From Lota lota (taxonomy: Eukaryota; Chordata; Actinopteri; Gadiformes; Lotidae): DNA of 64,000 bases. The notes under the pieces are model-generated. The model was not told the DNA's origin. It ran no database searches and saw nothing but the letters and a program-made list of their open reading frames with translations. Below, piece after piece: positions 20,401 to 33,263 of this stretch. Position numbers and translations under genes: made by a program. Position 1 is the stretch's first letter; each line of letters begins with the position of its first letter. The stretch covers positions 293,001 through 357,000 of the forward strand of contig JACYXH010000479.1 in NCBI GenBank assembly GCA_026745465.1, in the 5' to 3' direction.

Positions 20401-22257
20401 TGGCGTAGGGCTGATGCGGATTCGTACGGACTGGAGCTTGGATTGGCAGTATGTCTGGCCAATCAGGGACTACAATGTGTTGTCCGACACATCCTTGCCT
20501 GAAATACAGACAGGGCGGTTGCCGCCCCATTCCCTAGCCAAGGAATATTGCCTAAAACCTAAACGAACACATACGACATTATTAGGCAACCTTTCCATTA
20601 TATTAGTTCAAACGTGTGCTTTTTTGTAAACAGTGGTTCCTATGAGTGTGCTGTTATCATCTTAGGACATATTTTCACCTGTTTTAGGACACTGAAACAT
20701 ATGTTTATACTCTGATCCAGATTGATTATATGTATATACATATATATGTCTGTCTGTCTGTCTGTCCATCCTCTCATCCATTCACCTATGTCACATGCAC
20801 ATTATAGAAAATAAATATGAACAGTGCAAGTCAAGTCAATAACCATAATGTATCCATCCATCTAATGAACTAACCTCCCCCTCAAGTGCACCTTCTCATT
20901 TTCCCACTGGTTTTCTGTTGTTGTTTTTTAACCTCAGCTTTGGGGTCAAGGGCTGTCATCAAATTGTGTTTAAAAGTGAGACTGTGAAGTCCTTTGAGAC
21001 TCTGTAACAAGGACGATAAATGAACTTGACTCCTCTGTCTCTCTATCATTCAGAAACCTGCATAAACACACATAGGCCTATCATCTGGACACGCAAGGCA
21101 GATCACAACAAAATGATGATGATTATATGCTTTGCATAATCATCACAACCACAAGTTTGGCCTACTTTAGCCAGACACAAGAGGACACATTTGAATCACT
21201 CTCAACCTTCTGTTTACAGTCTACATTTAATCTCAATCTGCACACTACTGCGCGATGCTCAGTCATCTCTCTCGCTCTCTCTGCAGTGTTACTATGGAGA
21301 TGTTGCTCGTGAAGTGATGAGAGGGAGAGTATAGCAGACTGGTGGCGAGCTAGGAGCACTGCATGCTCGCGCCGCCAGCATTGAGCGACGATAGGCTATC
21401 TAGGTCACTGGGATCCACGAGCAGCAGCAACAAGCAGGCTCGATGACAGAATGAATGCAGAAGGAATGGCAGACTTTTTTTTCTTCTGTCTGACACCTAT
21501 GTTGCTATGCGTGACACAACAACGGAGTGGAGCTATCTACCTCGTGCCGTGTTGTTAAAACTTGCATGTGTGAATTAAACAAAATGGGGGACATGTTTCA
21601 GCTTCTCTGTAATGACGGGGTGCTATCGCCTATTGCGAGTTCAAATGACACACCACCACTCTCCTCGTGTGCTGTGTAGTTTCCATGGTAGACGTTGTTA
21701 ATGATAGTCAAGTAGGCTACCCCTGAAATCCCGAAAGCAAGAAGCCATAATCTGCAAACCGACCTAAAATGGTGAACCAGAACACGACAAACAACTAAGC
21801 CTAAATCTTTCGCCACTCATATATTTTTAATAGTGTTTCACCATGTTGTTGATTCTCCTCCATTGTCCATGGCACCCCTTTTTCGGATAAACCTCCGCCC
21901 TTTTTTTTGTAAGACTTATGATTGGTCGAAAAAGGATTGCTCTGTCGTCATAGCCCGGAATGCCCATTCATCTGCCGACTTGGGCGTTGTACTCCGCATC
22001 TCATTTGCGGCGGGGGCAATTTCTCCACTTACAAATCTTGCAAGCGAAAAAAAATTGAAAGAATTTGCACTACTTCAATTGCATATTGTTGTATCTGACA
22101 AGAAATTGTGCATTTCGTGTGCTAAGTTTGGTCGCCAAGTTATTTCTCGCCTTCGATATCGGGAGGAGGGTTCGGCGTTTGTCTTGAATTTGGGAAGGAA
22201 GCTTGCGGTCTTTGTTCATTCATTTCATCGGTTGGGTTCCTTTGTTGAACCAAAAGC
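20400..22257. promoter_or_regulatory. fyn-marcks head-to-head promoter region
   Basis: fyn is transcribed leftward from near 20.4 kb and marcks rightward from near 22 kb, so about 1.5 kb separates the likely start sites. Visible elements are the CCAAT pair at 20442-20463, a (TCTG)n run near 20750, a GC-rich stretch at 21340-21400, and ATTGG (inverted CCAAT) followed by a CGTCAT CRE-like half-site near 21929-21950 upstream of marcks. No TATA box stands out. Confidence 0.5.
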
Positions 22258-23949
22258 ATGGGAGCACAAATCTCCAAAACCGCTGGAAAGGAAGACGTTG
22301 CTGCAGAAAAGCCAGCAGAAGGAGCTGCCGTCGCTGCGAAGGCAAACGGACAGGTAAAAATCGTATTTGATATTGGGTTAATTAAGTTTTCTCCTATCTT
22401 GTACAACGGTTGTAGTCAACGCCATACTCCATGTTCAATTTAGCGCATCCCTACGCATACCTGTGTTCAGGGAAAGTGACCACATGTATGCACTTTGGGT
22501 GGCTAATTTGGAACCAGAAAAGGAAATATTGGAAAATTCAGCTTGACTTAAATATTGCATTTTACAAGTGCATATGGAATTTTATTGATAAATTCCTGTA
22601 TGTTCTAACGTTACTATCTGCATCATGGAAGAGGCCGGCCGGTGCATCCAATTCCGTTGTGATTTGTTAGTGAAGTAGGCCTATTTGTAAATTCATGAAG
22701 GATTAAAGGTTTATTTTTATTTTATTTCTTATATTTCATTTAATCCCAGACCCGTACTGATCTTATTTCTCGTAGTCACCATTTTTATTTCACAATATGT
22801 ATGCCATGGTTTTGGTCTGCTTTCATGGTGGCATGGCCATTTTAAAAACGACACCACGCCTTTGTTGCATGGTACAAGAAGAGGGTACGCTCTATACATG
22901 GCTGACATACATTTACATTGAAAGCCATTTATTAGCTAAAATATAGGTCTGGACACAATTTATAACTATTTTTTTAAAGATGGTTTCGAGTATAAGAGTC
23001 ATTAAAAAAAAAGAGAAAATCCCCCAAATTCCTACGTCCATATTCTATTCCACCCAGCAAACAACCCGCCGCCAAGTGGCGTAGTTTCATAATGAAGATA
23101 AACCCACCAGTCTGCTGCTGGAAGATGGTAATCTGTCGTCACTCTCCTAGTGACAGATGTTGCTGCAGATTTAACACCATTTTCTCATTGGCTACCATTA
23201 GATGCAATTTGAATAAACAGGACACCAGATTTCGCAGGGGGCAGTCTTGTACACGACAGGGTTGAATCCATATTCCTAGTGTTTAATGCAGTGAAAAGCT
23301 TAAATCTGACACTTATTTTATTTAATTAACAAACCGTTTCCTTTTAAAGGAGAATGGCCATGCCAAGACCAACGGGGATACCTCCCCAGCCACTGAGGCG
23401 GCCGACGTCCAGGCCAACGGCAGTACTCCCGTCGAGGAGGCGCCCAAGGATGGAGATGAGAAGATAGAGGCGTTGGAGGCCAACGGGGAAGGGAAGGAGC
23501 CCGCCGTCACCAACGGTGAGCCCAAGGTAGAGGACGGGGCCACTCCCTCTGGCAGTGAGGATGCCAAGCAGAAGAAGAAGCGCTTCTCCTTCAAGAAGCC
23601 CAACTTCAAGCTCAGTGGCTTCTCCTTCAAGAAGACCAAGAAGGACTCTGAGGAGGCCACGGGGGAGGAGGGGAAAGCAGCGGAGCCCGCTGTAGGAGAG
23701 GAGAAGCCAGCAGAGGAAGGAGGCGCGGCGGCCTCAGAGGAAGTGAAACCAGATGAGGCCGACAAGGAGGAGGCCAAGGAACCTGCTGCTGCAGTGGCGG
23801 CTGCTGAGGAGCCCAAAGCAGAGCAGGCGAAGGCAGAAGGAGAGGTTGCGGCGGCAGCAGCGCCTGCAGTGGAGGAGAAACCCACCGAAGCTTCACCTGC
23901 TGAGCCTGAAACGGCCGCCAGTCAAGAGGCCTCCGCTGCCACTGAGTAA
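22258..23949 (+). CDS. marcks: MARCKS, myristoylated C-kinase substrate
   Basis: MARCKS is an actin- and PIP2-binding protein that cycles between plasma membrane and cytosol under PKC and calmodulin control. Two exons: 22258-22353 (32 codons, MGAQISKTAGKED; Gly2 is the myristoylation site) and 23350-23949 (199 codons plus stop TAA at 23947). The donor is CAG|GTAAAA and the acceptor TTTTAAAG|GAG; the intron splits the MH2 region, as in the family. The effector domain KKKRFSFKKPNFKLSGFSFK is near residue 110 and has serines in the expected PKC positions. It carries an extra residue (Pro-Asn in place of one residue) relative to the usual KKSFKLSG or KKPFKLSG. Phe-rich RFSF..GFSF favours MARCKS over MARCKSL1. 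At 231 residues it is shorter than human MARCKS (332). The rest is Ala/Glu/Lys-rich and probably disordered. I cannot tell the a from the b paralogue. Confidence 0.92.
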
Positions 23950-24745
23950 AGCAGGCATTCAGAGCCATGAGTTGATGAAGTGTGAGGAGTCAGTAGAACC
24001 GGTGTGTTTGAGGGAATGCGAGGACTTGTCTAGAACCAGACTTTATTCTTCCTTTGTTCTTTTGTTCCTTGTTTGACTTTTTTTGTTTTTGCCGACTGTT
24101 TCATCCATCCATCGTGACAACAGGTTCCTTGGCAGTGGTGGGGGGGGGGGATCCTGTTTCCACACTGCTCATTGGTGTTTGCAATTGTGATGTGGGTGAA
24201 TGTACATGTGCGAAAGTGAGTGTGAATTTGTTAATTTTTTTTCTCTACACATGAAACCATGACTGACTGCGTTGGCGTCTGGCCGCACGACTTTTGACGT
24301 ATTTAAATGAAGTATTTGGTGCGGGGCGTTTGGATGTAGCAGCTGAAGCTGTGACTGCAAGTTTTGACACATTGTGATATTTAAAAGGGAAAGTACAAAA
24401 AAAAAGATTAAAAAAAACCCAAGTCTTAAATGTCGTCTTTGCAGTGCACAGTTGTTTACAACTTAAAAGCTCAATGCTTCTGTGGACACATTTCCATTTC
24501 CTAAAAGTAGTTTTTAGTTAAATGTCGAAACAATAGGTGCTCATGGATTTCTATTAGATTCCACCATCTCAAGATTCTGTAGTAATGCACGTTGTATAGA
24601 CTTTGATATTACTGGTTTTATGACTGAGATGTACCTAAATAATTGAAGTTTTTAACAAATGACCCATTGTAAATGAAGTTTTCTTGTTTGTTAATTTCCA
24701 CCATTTGTAAGATTGAAATAAAATTGGGAGATGTTTTAAGCAATT
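23950..24745 (+). terminator. marcks 3' UTR with AATAAA signal
   Basis: AT- and T-rich sequence after the marcks stop ends with an AATAAA poly(A) signal at 24717-24722. The cleavage site should lie about 15-25 nt later. A G10 run occurs near 24140. Confidence 0.7.
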
Positions 24746-24870
24746 TCTGGATCAAGCTGTGATGACTACAATGTGAAGTATATTTGCCTAGATTAAAGTG
24801 AAGGATGATAAATCGATAGTGGGGCCATTTTAAAGTGTTTCATTAAACCTTTGTCGTATTTGGGAGTAAA

Positions 24871-24884
24871 GCGCCACCTGCTGG
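24871..24884 (-). promoter_or_regulatory. CTCF-consensus site
   Basis: On the minus strand CCAGCAGGTGGCGC matches the published CTCF core CCASYAGRKGGCRS at every position. It lies about 150 bp past the marcks poly(A) signal. Occupancy is not shown by sequence. Confidence 0.5.
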
Positions 24885-25489
24885 AGATGTAACGTAACAT
24901 TCTTATTGGAAGAACCTTTATTCACCGAAGCACGGGGAAAGAACATAACGTTAAATCGGACTTATGAGCTCCGCAGATGATAAATGCCTAAACGACTTAT
25001 TTATCTTACATAGTCCTGGAATTTAATAATTGTAAAATAGCCGAGATCAATGTAGTCAGACTGCAGAACTTCTTGCATGGCGAGGATGATACCACTGGCC
25101 GAATATTTTGGTTTAGTACCCTCTCGTGGTCAGGAACAAGAACTCCAATGCATTAATGATGTTGGAAGGCAAACACAAACTTCGATTCACTTTGTCTCTA
25201 ATTAGTTACTCTAATCCAAAGGTACATTACATTAGTCAGTTACATTAAGTACATGTTATCCACAGTGGGTATTCCAGAATTTTTTTTATGTGGTGGCCAG
25301 CATGGGACCAGATGTTATTTTGGGTTGCCACATCCGCTCAAATGTGAATAATTTGTTAAATTGAGGTGCCATCAGGTATATTTATATATATAACTATACA
25401 ACATTGCTACTATACAATGGACAAAAGACTGGACTCCCAGAATCAGACAAATGTTATTCTATATATTTTGCATTAATCATAACCCCCTA

Positions 25490-26010
25490 TTAACTATAAT
25501 TTTTTATTATATACTAACACTAAACAATACTAACCCTATTAATACCCCTAATACTAATACTAACACTAGCCTACTAAAGGTGAAAACCAAAGGGGCTATT
25601 GTGCTGTGGCAGAGCAATTGACTGTAGATAGAGATCCCCAGTCCATTTCTGGGTGCCCCTTAACAAATATCGGGCATTTAGTCATCGGAATTTCATATCT
25701 GTGGGCCCTATTTTAGATTGTTCCCCATCCGAGGTACTGGGGTTGTTTTTTGGGGCTTTGGGTGCCCCGGAAGCCTGACCTGTGACTCGGGGCCCTGTCC
25801 TGGGACTGTTCACCATCCAAGGTCTTCCTGGGGTTGTTTTTTGGAAACATGGACTCTGGGACCAGTACTGGGACAGTAAACACTAACAGTCCCTGGCCTA
25901 AGACTTAAAATAAAACCAAAACCAAACCCTAACCCTATAACCAAAATGAAACCCTTAAACCTAAACACGTAACCGTTAACACCAAAACCCTTAAACCTAA
26001 CCATAAGAGG
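25490..26010. repeat. Degenerate CCTAA-rich (telomere-like) sequence
   Basis: The two ends of this stretch are rich in CCTAA, ACCCTAACCCT and AACCCTTAAACC variants and poor in G on the plus strand. It resembles decayed interstitial telomeric or CCTAA satellite sequence, but no perfect hexamer array longer than two units is present. Confidence 0.4.
25720..25845 (+). repeat. Short direct duplication
   Basis: GTTCCCCATCCGAGGT..CTGGGGTTGTTTTTTGG near 25720 recurs with a few changes near 25807 (GTTCACCATCCAAGGT), giving a period of about 87 bp. Confidence 0.6.
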
Positions 26011-26282
26011 TTAAATACGTTAAATGATTAATTTTATATTCTACAGAATATGTAAAATAGAATACTAAAGATCTCAGAACTGACTTGATAGTCTATGACT
26101 AGTGTTTTGGACTCCCAGCATGAAGCAATTAAATACAAATACAAATACCTTCATAAATCTAACTCGATTGTACTTATTAAAGTGCCAGAATATCATTGTG
26201 TCCTTAAAAATGAAGTACACAGAAAACTAAGTGCCCTGCAAATTGATGTGCACTTCATAAGAAGCATAATCCAGTGAGATTT

Positions 26283-26560
26283 GTAGACATTGGGGATTGA
26301 ACTTGATAGCTCCTGCTGGGAGTCAAACACACTAGCCACAGACTACCAGATCAGTTCCAGGTTTGTGTAGTTTTCTACCTCATAAATGCCTATTTTGTAG
26401 GCCTATAGATAGCTAGTACTCATTACAGTAATTTATTACTTTTATTGATAGGCTGTAACTAAATTATTAGAAGACATTGGAATTCGAATTTAGTACCATT
26501 TTGTTGGGAATTGAACACACAAGTCACATCACTGTCGACAATAGACTCCTGAAACTCCTA
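26283..26560 (-). mobile_element. Two SINE head fragments
   Basis: GACATTGGGGATTGAACTTG followed by TGCTGGGAGTCAAACAC (26289-26332) and a second copy (GACATTGGAATTCGAATTTA then GGGAATTGAACACAC, from 26474) match the reverse of the tRNA-like SINE head seen at 52830-52890. Confidence 0.5.
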
Positions 26561-27704
26561 ATCCATATGAATATTGATGGCTGACCCATGTATTTGGAAT
26601 TGTATTTATATGCAAATCAATTGCACAAATTAATTAAAATAGTTCTCATAAATTAATTGAAAATAAGTATGTTTGCCAATATCTTTTGATAACATTCACT
26701 TGCTCTATACGTACTATCTTGGGAGACCGACTGAACCTCCTCCGAGACCGACAACAACACAATTACGCCACAGACTTGGAGTTAATTTCAGATGGTTATG
26801 AAAGCAGCCGACTTCACTCTGGGAATAGCAACGTCTGGCAGCAGCATGCCCGGGAGCTGCCATGGCTGGAACCGGTCTGACACAAACAACTACAGACGTG
26901 GGGCTAATTGACGGTTGTGTGTGCTGCTGACACGTCGAGAATCCTTCGAGGAAACCCATATAAACATCTTCTTATTGAAAAAAAAAAAGGGACATATATG
27001 GAAGGATTGAGGGAGACTCTATCCTCTGGGTCGATGTTTACCTCCCACAGCTGTAGGCCTACCAAAGTTCATTTTTAAACTATTTGGTTTCGCTCCCAGA
27101 TTAACCCTGTATTCTTCAAGTCCAGCCAACCGCCAGACGGGTGTGTTTTAATGTGTAATATTTCTGTCCACGCTGTCGAGCCTGGGGCCGCTTGTCCCTT
27201 TTGGATGGAAGCTCGTGGTGGAGAGTATAACCGCTTCCGCCTCAAACCAATGTTCGCGTAATCCCAGTGTGCTATTCTCTTCCTTTAGTGGGTTCCTTCG
27301 GTGTTGGGGACATTGTCTCACTGCAGGTATCAAGATATCTTTAAATGTAGTACAAATCTTGATGTTTTGTTCATCCTCATAAAGCAAAAGGTTGGAATAC
27401 TAAACAAGATGTAACATGCATCAAAGGGAAAGGTCAACAGTGAACAAATGCACACAAGTGGCTTTACAAAACTTGAAATATATGTATGCCTAAACTTGAA
27501 ATCGGTGTACACAGGACAAATTTAGTAGTACCGATGAGGAAAAGGGTGGTGACAAGGTCAGGGATCTGTTCCATCCTGTGTCACCGCCACCATGTCCCCT
27601 TCCCATCCTGCATGTACCACCTCAGCACCACACACCACCACCACCAGACGCCTGTCTCTGGAAAGGAAGTCTCCTCAGCTGCTTGTGGCTGGCAAACCCC
27701 CGCA

Positions 27705-27832
<128 letters not shown>

Positions 27833-28294
27833 GCCCCATTAACATAACCAAACCACCAGGCCTCTTTACCCAGGGATGATCAAAGTGTGTCTTGCCCAAC
27901 CAGAGGATCCTCCCTTCCCAAGCAGCAGCTATATTCAGCACACACCTCCTTCAGCTTCTGCCTTCTGTGGCTGCCACCCGCTGGCTGGCTCCCATGCAGG
28001 AAGGACTAATATAGGAAGTCATTAAAGAAGAAAATACAACAGCATGGGCAAGCAAATATATTATTTCATATGCTGCAGTCATATGCTGACTTTTGCATTT
28101 GCATTTCTTATTCTGTACAGTTGCTTTTTGTATTTATGTATCTTGATTTATATTGTTGGCCAATCAACTCTTTGGGATCTGACTCTGATGTTGTCAGTGC
28201 TCAACATAATTTGATGGCACTTGCAAACTTTTTGTGACATGTCCAGTTAAAATATATGGTGCATGGTTTCCAAATCAGGGTTATTAAAACATTT

Positions 28295-28411
28295 TACAGG
28301 GAGAGGGAGGAAGAGAGGCAGGGATGGAGAGAGAGGGACGGAAGGAGGAAGAGAGGGAGAGGTGGAGATGGAGAGAGATGCAGGGATGAAGAGAAGATGG
28401 AGGGAAGGAAG

Positions 28412-28440
<29 letters not shown>
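28295..28440. repeat. GA-rich low-complexity tract
   Basis: Purine-only AGGGA/GAGAGA sequence on the plus strand, ending in a clean (GA)n run at 28410-28438. Confidence 0.9.
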
Positions 28441-28444
<4 letters not shown>

Positions 28445-28770
28445 GGAGATTGTTGTAGCTGTTGTTAAACAACAGCTTCAAAGATTTGCCAGATTTGCAG
28501 CTTTGCCAAATGTCTAAAACAAGGCAAAAAATCCATACAACTTTAACTAGCTTTGTTTACGATTCTGTACATTTTGTGATTTTAAACTTTCCCTTATGGG
28601 CTTTGAAGGGAAGATAGGAACTATGGAAAGATGTAAGACTAAAATAAAATAAAATTGTACACACCCGTGAGAGACTTTTTACAACCCCTGTAGAATGTCT
28701 AGCTTTTTATGTGAACAATATAGGTTTATAAGAACTACTACTCAAGACAAAACTGTTTAGTAAGTCATCT

Positions 28771-28776
28771 TTTATT
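28771..28776 (-). terminator. Candidate col10a1 poly(A) signal
   Basis: TTTATT on the plus strand is AATAAA on the minus strand. It lies about 620 nt past the col10a1 stop, giving a plausible 3' UTR length. Confidence 0.5.
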
Positions 28777-29392
28777 TTGGCCATCATGCCATAATGCATT
28801 TCTAGGGTTACAATGATGTTATTAAACAATTTGAATGTAAAGGAAACTGTTGTTTGTGTCTGATATCATGTCTCATTATAGCAGTCAATTTGACCATTAT
28901 CATTTCACAATACTCAAGCCACATACAAGGACAACAGGTACAACATTTTGCACAGGAAAACTATGTGTACTTTAATACGATTATTGGTCACCCAAAAACA
29001 AGGTTGTACAAAAATCACAAAAGACAAACGCAAATATAAGAAACACCAGTTGAAATCCGTAAAAAAAAGAAAGAAAGAATCAGATTGGGAAAGAAATAAT
29101 CAGGATGCAACACCTTAATTTTCACATGCTGTTTCCATTGCAAAAAGTTCCCTGGTAACTCTGTGGATTGCTTCCCCTATCCCTGATAACCTGTTTTCAT
29201 AAATTAAATCTCCTTCTTCCTAGCACCCTTTTCTTTTGTGTGTTTTCAAGTTGATATGCTGCTATTTCTCAAAGAAGAGACTCAACTACCTGCCCATGTC
29301 TGGCTGAGGAAATCTAAACAGCGAGTCGGTGCTATAATTTGAGAAATAGACGGCAAATTCAGTTGTGTGGCTTAAAGGAACCCTACGCCGTA

Positions 29393-32300
29393 TCACGTGG
29401 AGGCAATGAGGAACCCAGAGAAGGAGCAGTGGACATTCTCTGCGGCAAAGACACCGTTGGCCTCGTCGTCTGGGATCTGGAGGTAGACCGTGTCCTGCTC
29501 GTCGAGCAGAAGGACAGCGCTACCAGACATCTGGTCCAGGAAGCCCTTGCTGTACTCATCGTAGCTGAACATGACGGGCTGGCCATTCTTGTACAGAGCC
29601 ACCAGAGCATTAGCTCCATTTACGTGGATGGTGTAGGAGAAGTAGTAGACGCCGGGCACCTGGCAGGTGAACATGCCACTCTCGGTGTCATAGTGGTTCT
29701 CAGCATTGTACACAATCTGGTCAAACTTAATAGGAGTGCCAGCAGCTGGGTAGGGGGTGATCAGAGACACAGTGAAGGCAGACATTGGGGACTTGACCAT
29801 GACCTCGCCCATGCCCATGCTCTTCTCAAACACAACCTCGCCAGGGGGGCCGGGAGGGCCGGGGGGACCGGCGGGACCCTCGGATCCATCGTTTCCATTG
29901 TCACCGGGGAGGCCAGGGGGACCCTGGGGTCCGGGAATACCCTTGGCGGTCAAGCCAGCGGGGCCAGGGGAACCGGGGAGACCGGGATGTCCCTTCAGGC
30001 CAGGAGCACCAGCGGGACCAGAAGGCCCAGCAGGTCCTCTGGCACCGGGGGCACCATCGGAGCCAGAGGCACCGTTCTCACCTGCACGGCCGGGGAGACC
30101 TTTAGGTCCAGCGGGGCCGGGGATACCGTTGGTACCGGGTGTGCCAGGGGCGCCTAAATCCCCTTTGTTTCCCTGAGCACCAGTGGCTCCTCTGGGGCCG
30201 GTGGGGCCAGCTGCCCCTGGATAACCCTGCTTTCCCTGGAATCCCTGCAGTCCCTGATCTCCCTTGTATCCCTTAGGTCCCTGAGCTCCAGTAGAACCTG
30301 CATCACCCTTGGGGCCGACAGCACCGTTCTCACCTGGGAAACCTGTTGAGCCCTGTGGACCGGATGGGCCAGTGGGTCCAGTTACACCAGTAGCACCGGT
30401 GTGTCCGGTTGCTCCCTGTTCTCCCTTTTGACCAGTGCTACCTGTGCTACCCGTGGCTCCCCTCTCTCCCTTCTCTCCATTAGCACCTGGCTTTCCATAT
30501 CCGGGGACACCAGGAGCACCAGTGGCTCCGGCAGCTCCCTGGTGGCCTTTAGGACCGACGGAGCCAGGCATGCCTGGGGCACCGTTCTCACCTGGCTTAC
30601 CTGGCATACCAACACCTGGGGCACCAGTGTGTCCCTTGGGTCCCTGTGGTCCCACGGGGCCGGAGGCACCATCCCTACCTGGGCTGCCTGGCTTTCCTGG
30701 CTCACCGCTCATACCTGGCTTTCCTGGCTTACCTACACCTGACTGACCGGGGGCTCCAGATGGACCCTCGGGTCCGACGGGTCCTGTCTCACCCTGAGGT
30801 CCAACAACTCCCACCCCTCTCTCTCCCTTCTGGCCAGTGAGGCCAGGTACACCTGGGTGTCCCTTCTGACCGGTCTCTCCTCTTGGTCCCATGGCTCCTG
30901 GCAGACCGGAAGCACCAGGCTTGCCGGTGGCGGACAGACCAGAGGGTCCGGGGCTTCCAGATGGGCCGGGCATGCCTCGGGGTCCCTGGGGTCCGGAGGC
31001 TCCGGTGTCTCCCTTCTCCCCATGAGCTCCAGGGATGCCAGGTTTTCCAGGTCCACCTGGAGATCCAGGCTTGCCAGCAATGGAGTGTCCAGGAGGGCCA
31101 GGGGGTCCAGGGGGGCCCTCGGGTCCAGGCAGACCTTCAGCGCTCTCACCAGGGGGGCCAGGTGGCCCTTCTGGGCCCTCGGGGCCAGGCTCACCTGGGG
31201 CTCCAGGCTCACCTGCCACTGAAACTACTGTAGAGATAAATGAATCATGAAAGAAAATGCAAAAATATGCAATTCAAAACAATCCAAATTCAACTATATA
31301 TAATACAGTAATAGTAATAATAATTAATAATCACAATAATAATAATAATAACAACAATGATGATGATGATAATGATGAAAATACTAATAATACTAATACA
31401 ATTATTTATATATTTATAATAATAATAATAATAATAATATTAATCTTTATATATTTCATTTTAATAATTTGTTCATATTATCTCCACAACTGTTAATTAT
31501 AACTATAATTGTGTAGTATTGACTGTTTATTGTGAACTTATTTATGACCATGAAAGATTCAACTACATCATTATATAATTAAATATGTTGACAATATTTG
31601 CCAAACTGTTTTCTCAACTTAATACTCGTCCTTAATCCTATTCCTTTTTTCTCCCCCAAAAGGGTGCTACATTTCATCACCTGCCCCCCTAAATGTGATG
31701 TTTTAAGCCTTTTGGTAAATATTTCTCAAGGATTCAAATAATAAATCTATAAATTATAATGTAATGGAGATTGTAGTATAGCTTAAAAACAACTGGGGGA
31801 ACTGTTTGTACAGCACTCCTTCTGAATGAGAGGGGCTCTATTTTTCCTATTTTAAATATGCTGCCTTGATGTGGCAGGGTACCCCAGGGTGTAAGAGCCT
31901 AATCATAGCCCAGTCTGAATTAAGCAAAACAGATGTTTCTGCTTCTGTGTGAGGTGGGCACACCCAAACAAACCACACTTCTGCTGGGTGACTGCACTAT
32001 AATTGTAACAGTCCAACTAAATATAATCCTACAAAATGCACATAACTTAGTTATATTTGGGTCACATGGTTCCTTTTAAATATCCATGGGTTTAAAGTTT
32101 GAGTTAAAGTACAGGCCATATCAATTAGTTTTAAATCATTTATATTGGTGTCCCTACCAATATAACGGCTTAACTATTAAATAACTATTAATAATTATGG
32201 TTATTATAGTGCTTTTATGCTTTGAATTAATTTCTAATTAATCAAATAATTATTAAAAAAATGACTAGTCAATTGACTAGTTGTTTATATGCTAAATCTA

Positions 32301-33263
32301 TACAATTATACACCCATCCTTTCAAAAGGGACATATTTTAAACAAAAAAATAATGCAAAACCTTTAAATGTATTTTTCAAAGTCATAAAAAATATATATA
32401 AATGTGGAATCTCTGTATGCGTGAATGCATGTACGAATGTATGTATGTATGTATGTATGTATGTATGTATGTATGTATGTATGTATGTATGTATGTATGT
32501 ATGTATGTATGTATGTATGTACTGTGACTTTCTCGCCAACCGTTCATCCGATCTACTTCACAGTTGATGGCTGTAGGCTATTGCTGAGAACCCAAGGAAG
32601 CAGTGTTGAGTGTAATGTTGTTTGGATGACTGCTTCTCTAAAAAGCTGCAAGCAGCATTACCGGAGGCCAAGCAATAGGCAGATTGGACAATGCACATTT
32701 TGAACGGGCACTTCACTAGTTCTAAAGTAATGAGCAGAGAAGAATATAAGCACTAGGCAATGCAAAGCCAAGGTATTATGCAAATACAGGATCTGATTGG
32801 ACAATCTCATTGGCCACTCCTCACTCCCCTGTAGCCAATCAGGGCATGAACCGGCATTAGGGCAAATTCAACCTCAAGTTTCAAAAAGTGGCCTTGTCAA
32901 TGGAGTTCACATGCTAATCCAGCAGCTGAGTGCTAAGGTAAGACACAATATAAGTATTAAAGACTATGTTTAAGGCAAAGAACCTTTGTATATACATGTA
33001 CAAATGGGCTTTTTTAAACTGTAGAAACTCAAAATGTCAGTTAGGCATAACTGACAGGCCTAACTGAGTTATCAAAGAAAATTTTGAAAAGTGGAGAAGA
33101 ATCATGAGCTAGCATGAGACTAAGATGTCTTACCCTGGCTCTTGACGGAGTAGGGCTGGTACTGAGGGGCGGCCTTCACCACCTTTTTCACCACATATCT
33201 CTCTCCATGGGCCGCTGTCAAGGCAACCAGCAGGAGGAAGATACTTGCAATGCGTATGTCCAT
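29393..33263 (-). CDS. col10a1: Collagen type X alpha 1 chain
   Basis: Collagen X is the short-chain, homotrimeric network collagen secreted by hypertrophic chondrocytes. Coding exons are 33134-33263 (ATG at 33263-33261; [20 protein letters not shown] is a signal peptide) and 29393-31227 (large exon, TGA at 29395-29393), giving 654 residues (human 680). The donor AGG|GTAAGA and acceptor ACAG|TAG join in phase 1. After a short NC2 region, Gly-X-Y repeats run for about 450 residues and contain eight imperfections (for example [40 protein letters not shown]), the number known for human collagen X. A C-terminal C1q domain ([12 protein letters not shown] .. [10 protein letters not shown] .. [11 protein letters not shown]) drives trimerisation. 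A non-coding first exon and TATA box lie at 33839-33985. This three-exon plan with one giant exon is the usual col10a1 structure. It is not nested in NT5DC1 in any way I can see here. Confidence 0.95.
31300..31445. repeat. (AAT)n-rich tract in col10a1 intron 2
   Basis: AAT/ATA trinucleotide runs, with ATG repeats near 31357-31380, form a low-complexity AT stretch. Confidence 0.8.
32264..32281. repeat. Perfect 18-bp palindrome
   Basis: ACTAGTCAATTGACTAGT equals its own reverse complement. It is in col10a1 intron 2. Confidence 0.95.
32436..32521. repeat. (GTAT)n microsatellite
   Basis: About 21 tandem ATGT units in col10a1 intron 2. Confidence 0.97.

Noticed and set aside
21833..22357. 174-codon plus-strand ORF across the marcks start
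   Set aside because: It is in a different frame from marcks, has no recognisable domain, and lies in a promoter or 5' UTR; treated as chance.
23322..23968. Minus-strand Ala/Ser/Pro-rich ORFs opposite marcks
   Set aside because: Antisense of Glu/Ala/Lys-rich codons in a low-complexity gene.
25915..25945. Interstitial telomere array
   Set aside because: Only about two perfect CCCTAA units are present; the rest is degenerate.
29339..31250. Long plus-strand ORFs rich in Gly, Pro and Ser opposite col10a1
   Set aside because: They are the antisense of Gly-X-Y codons and have no independent signals.
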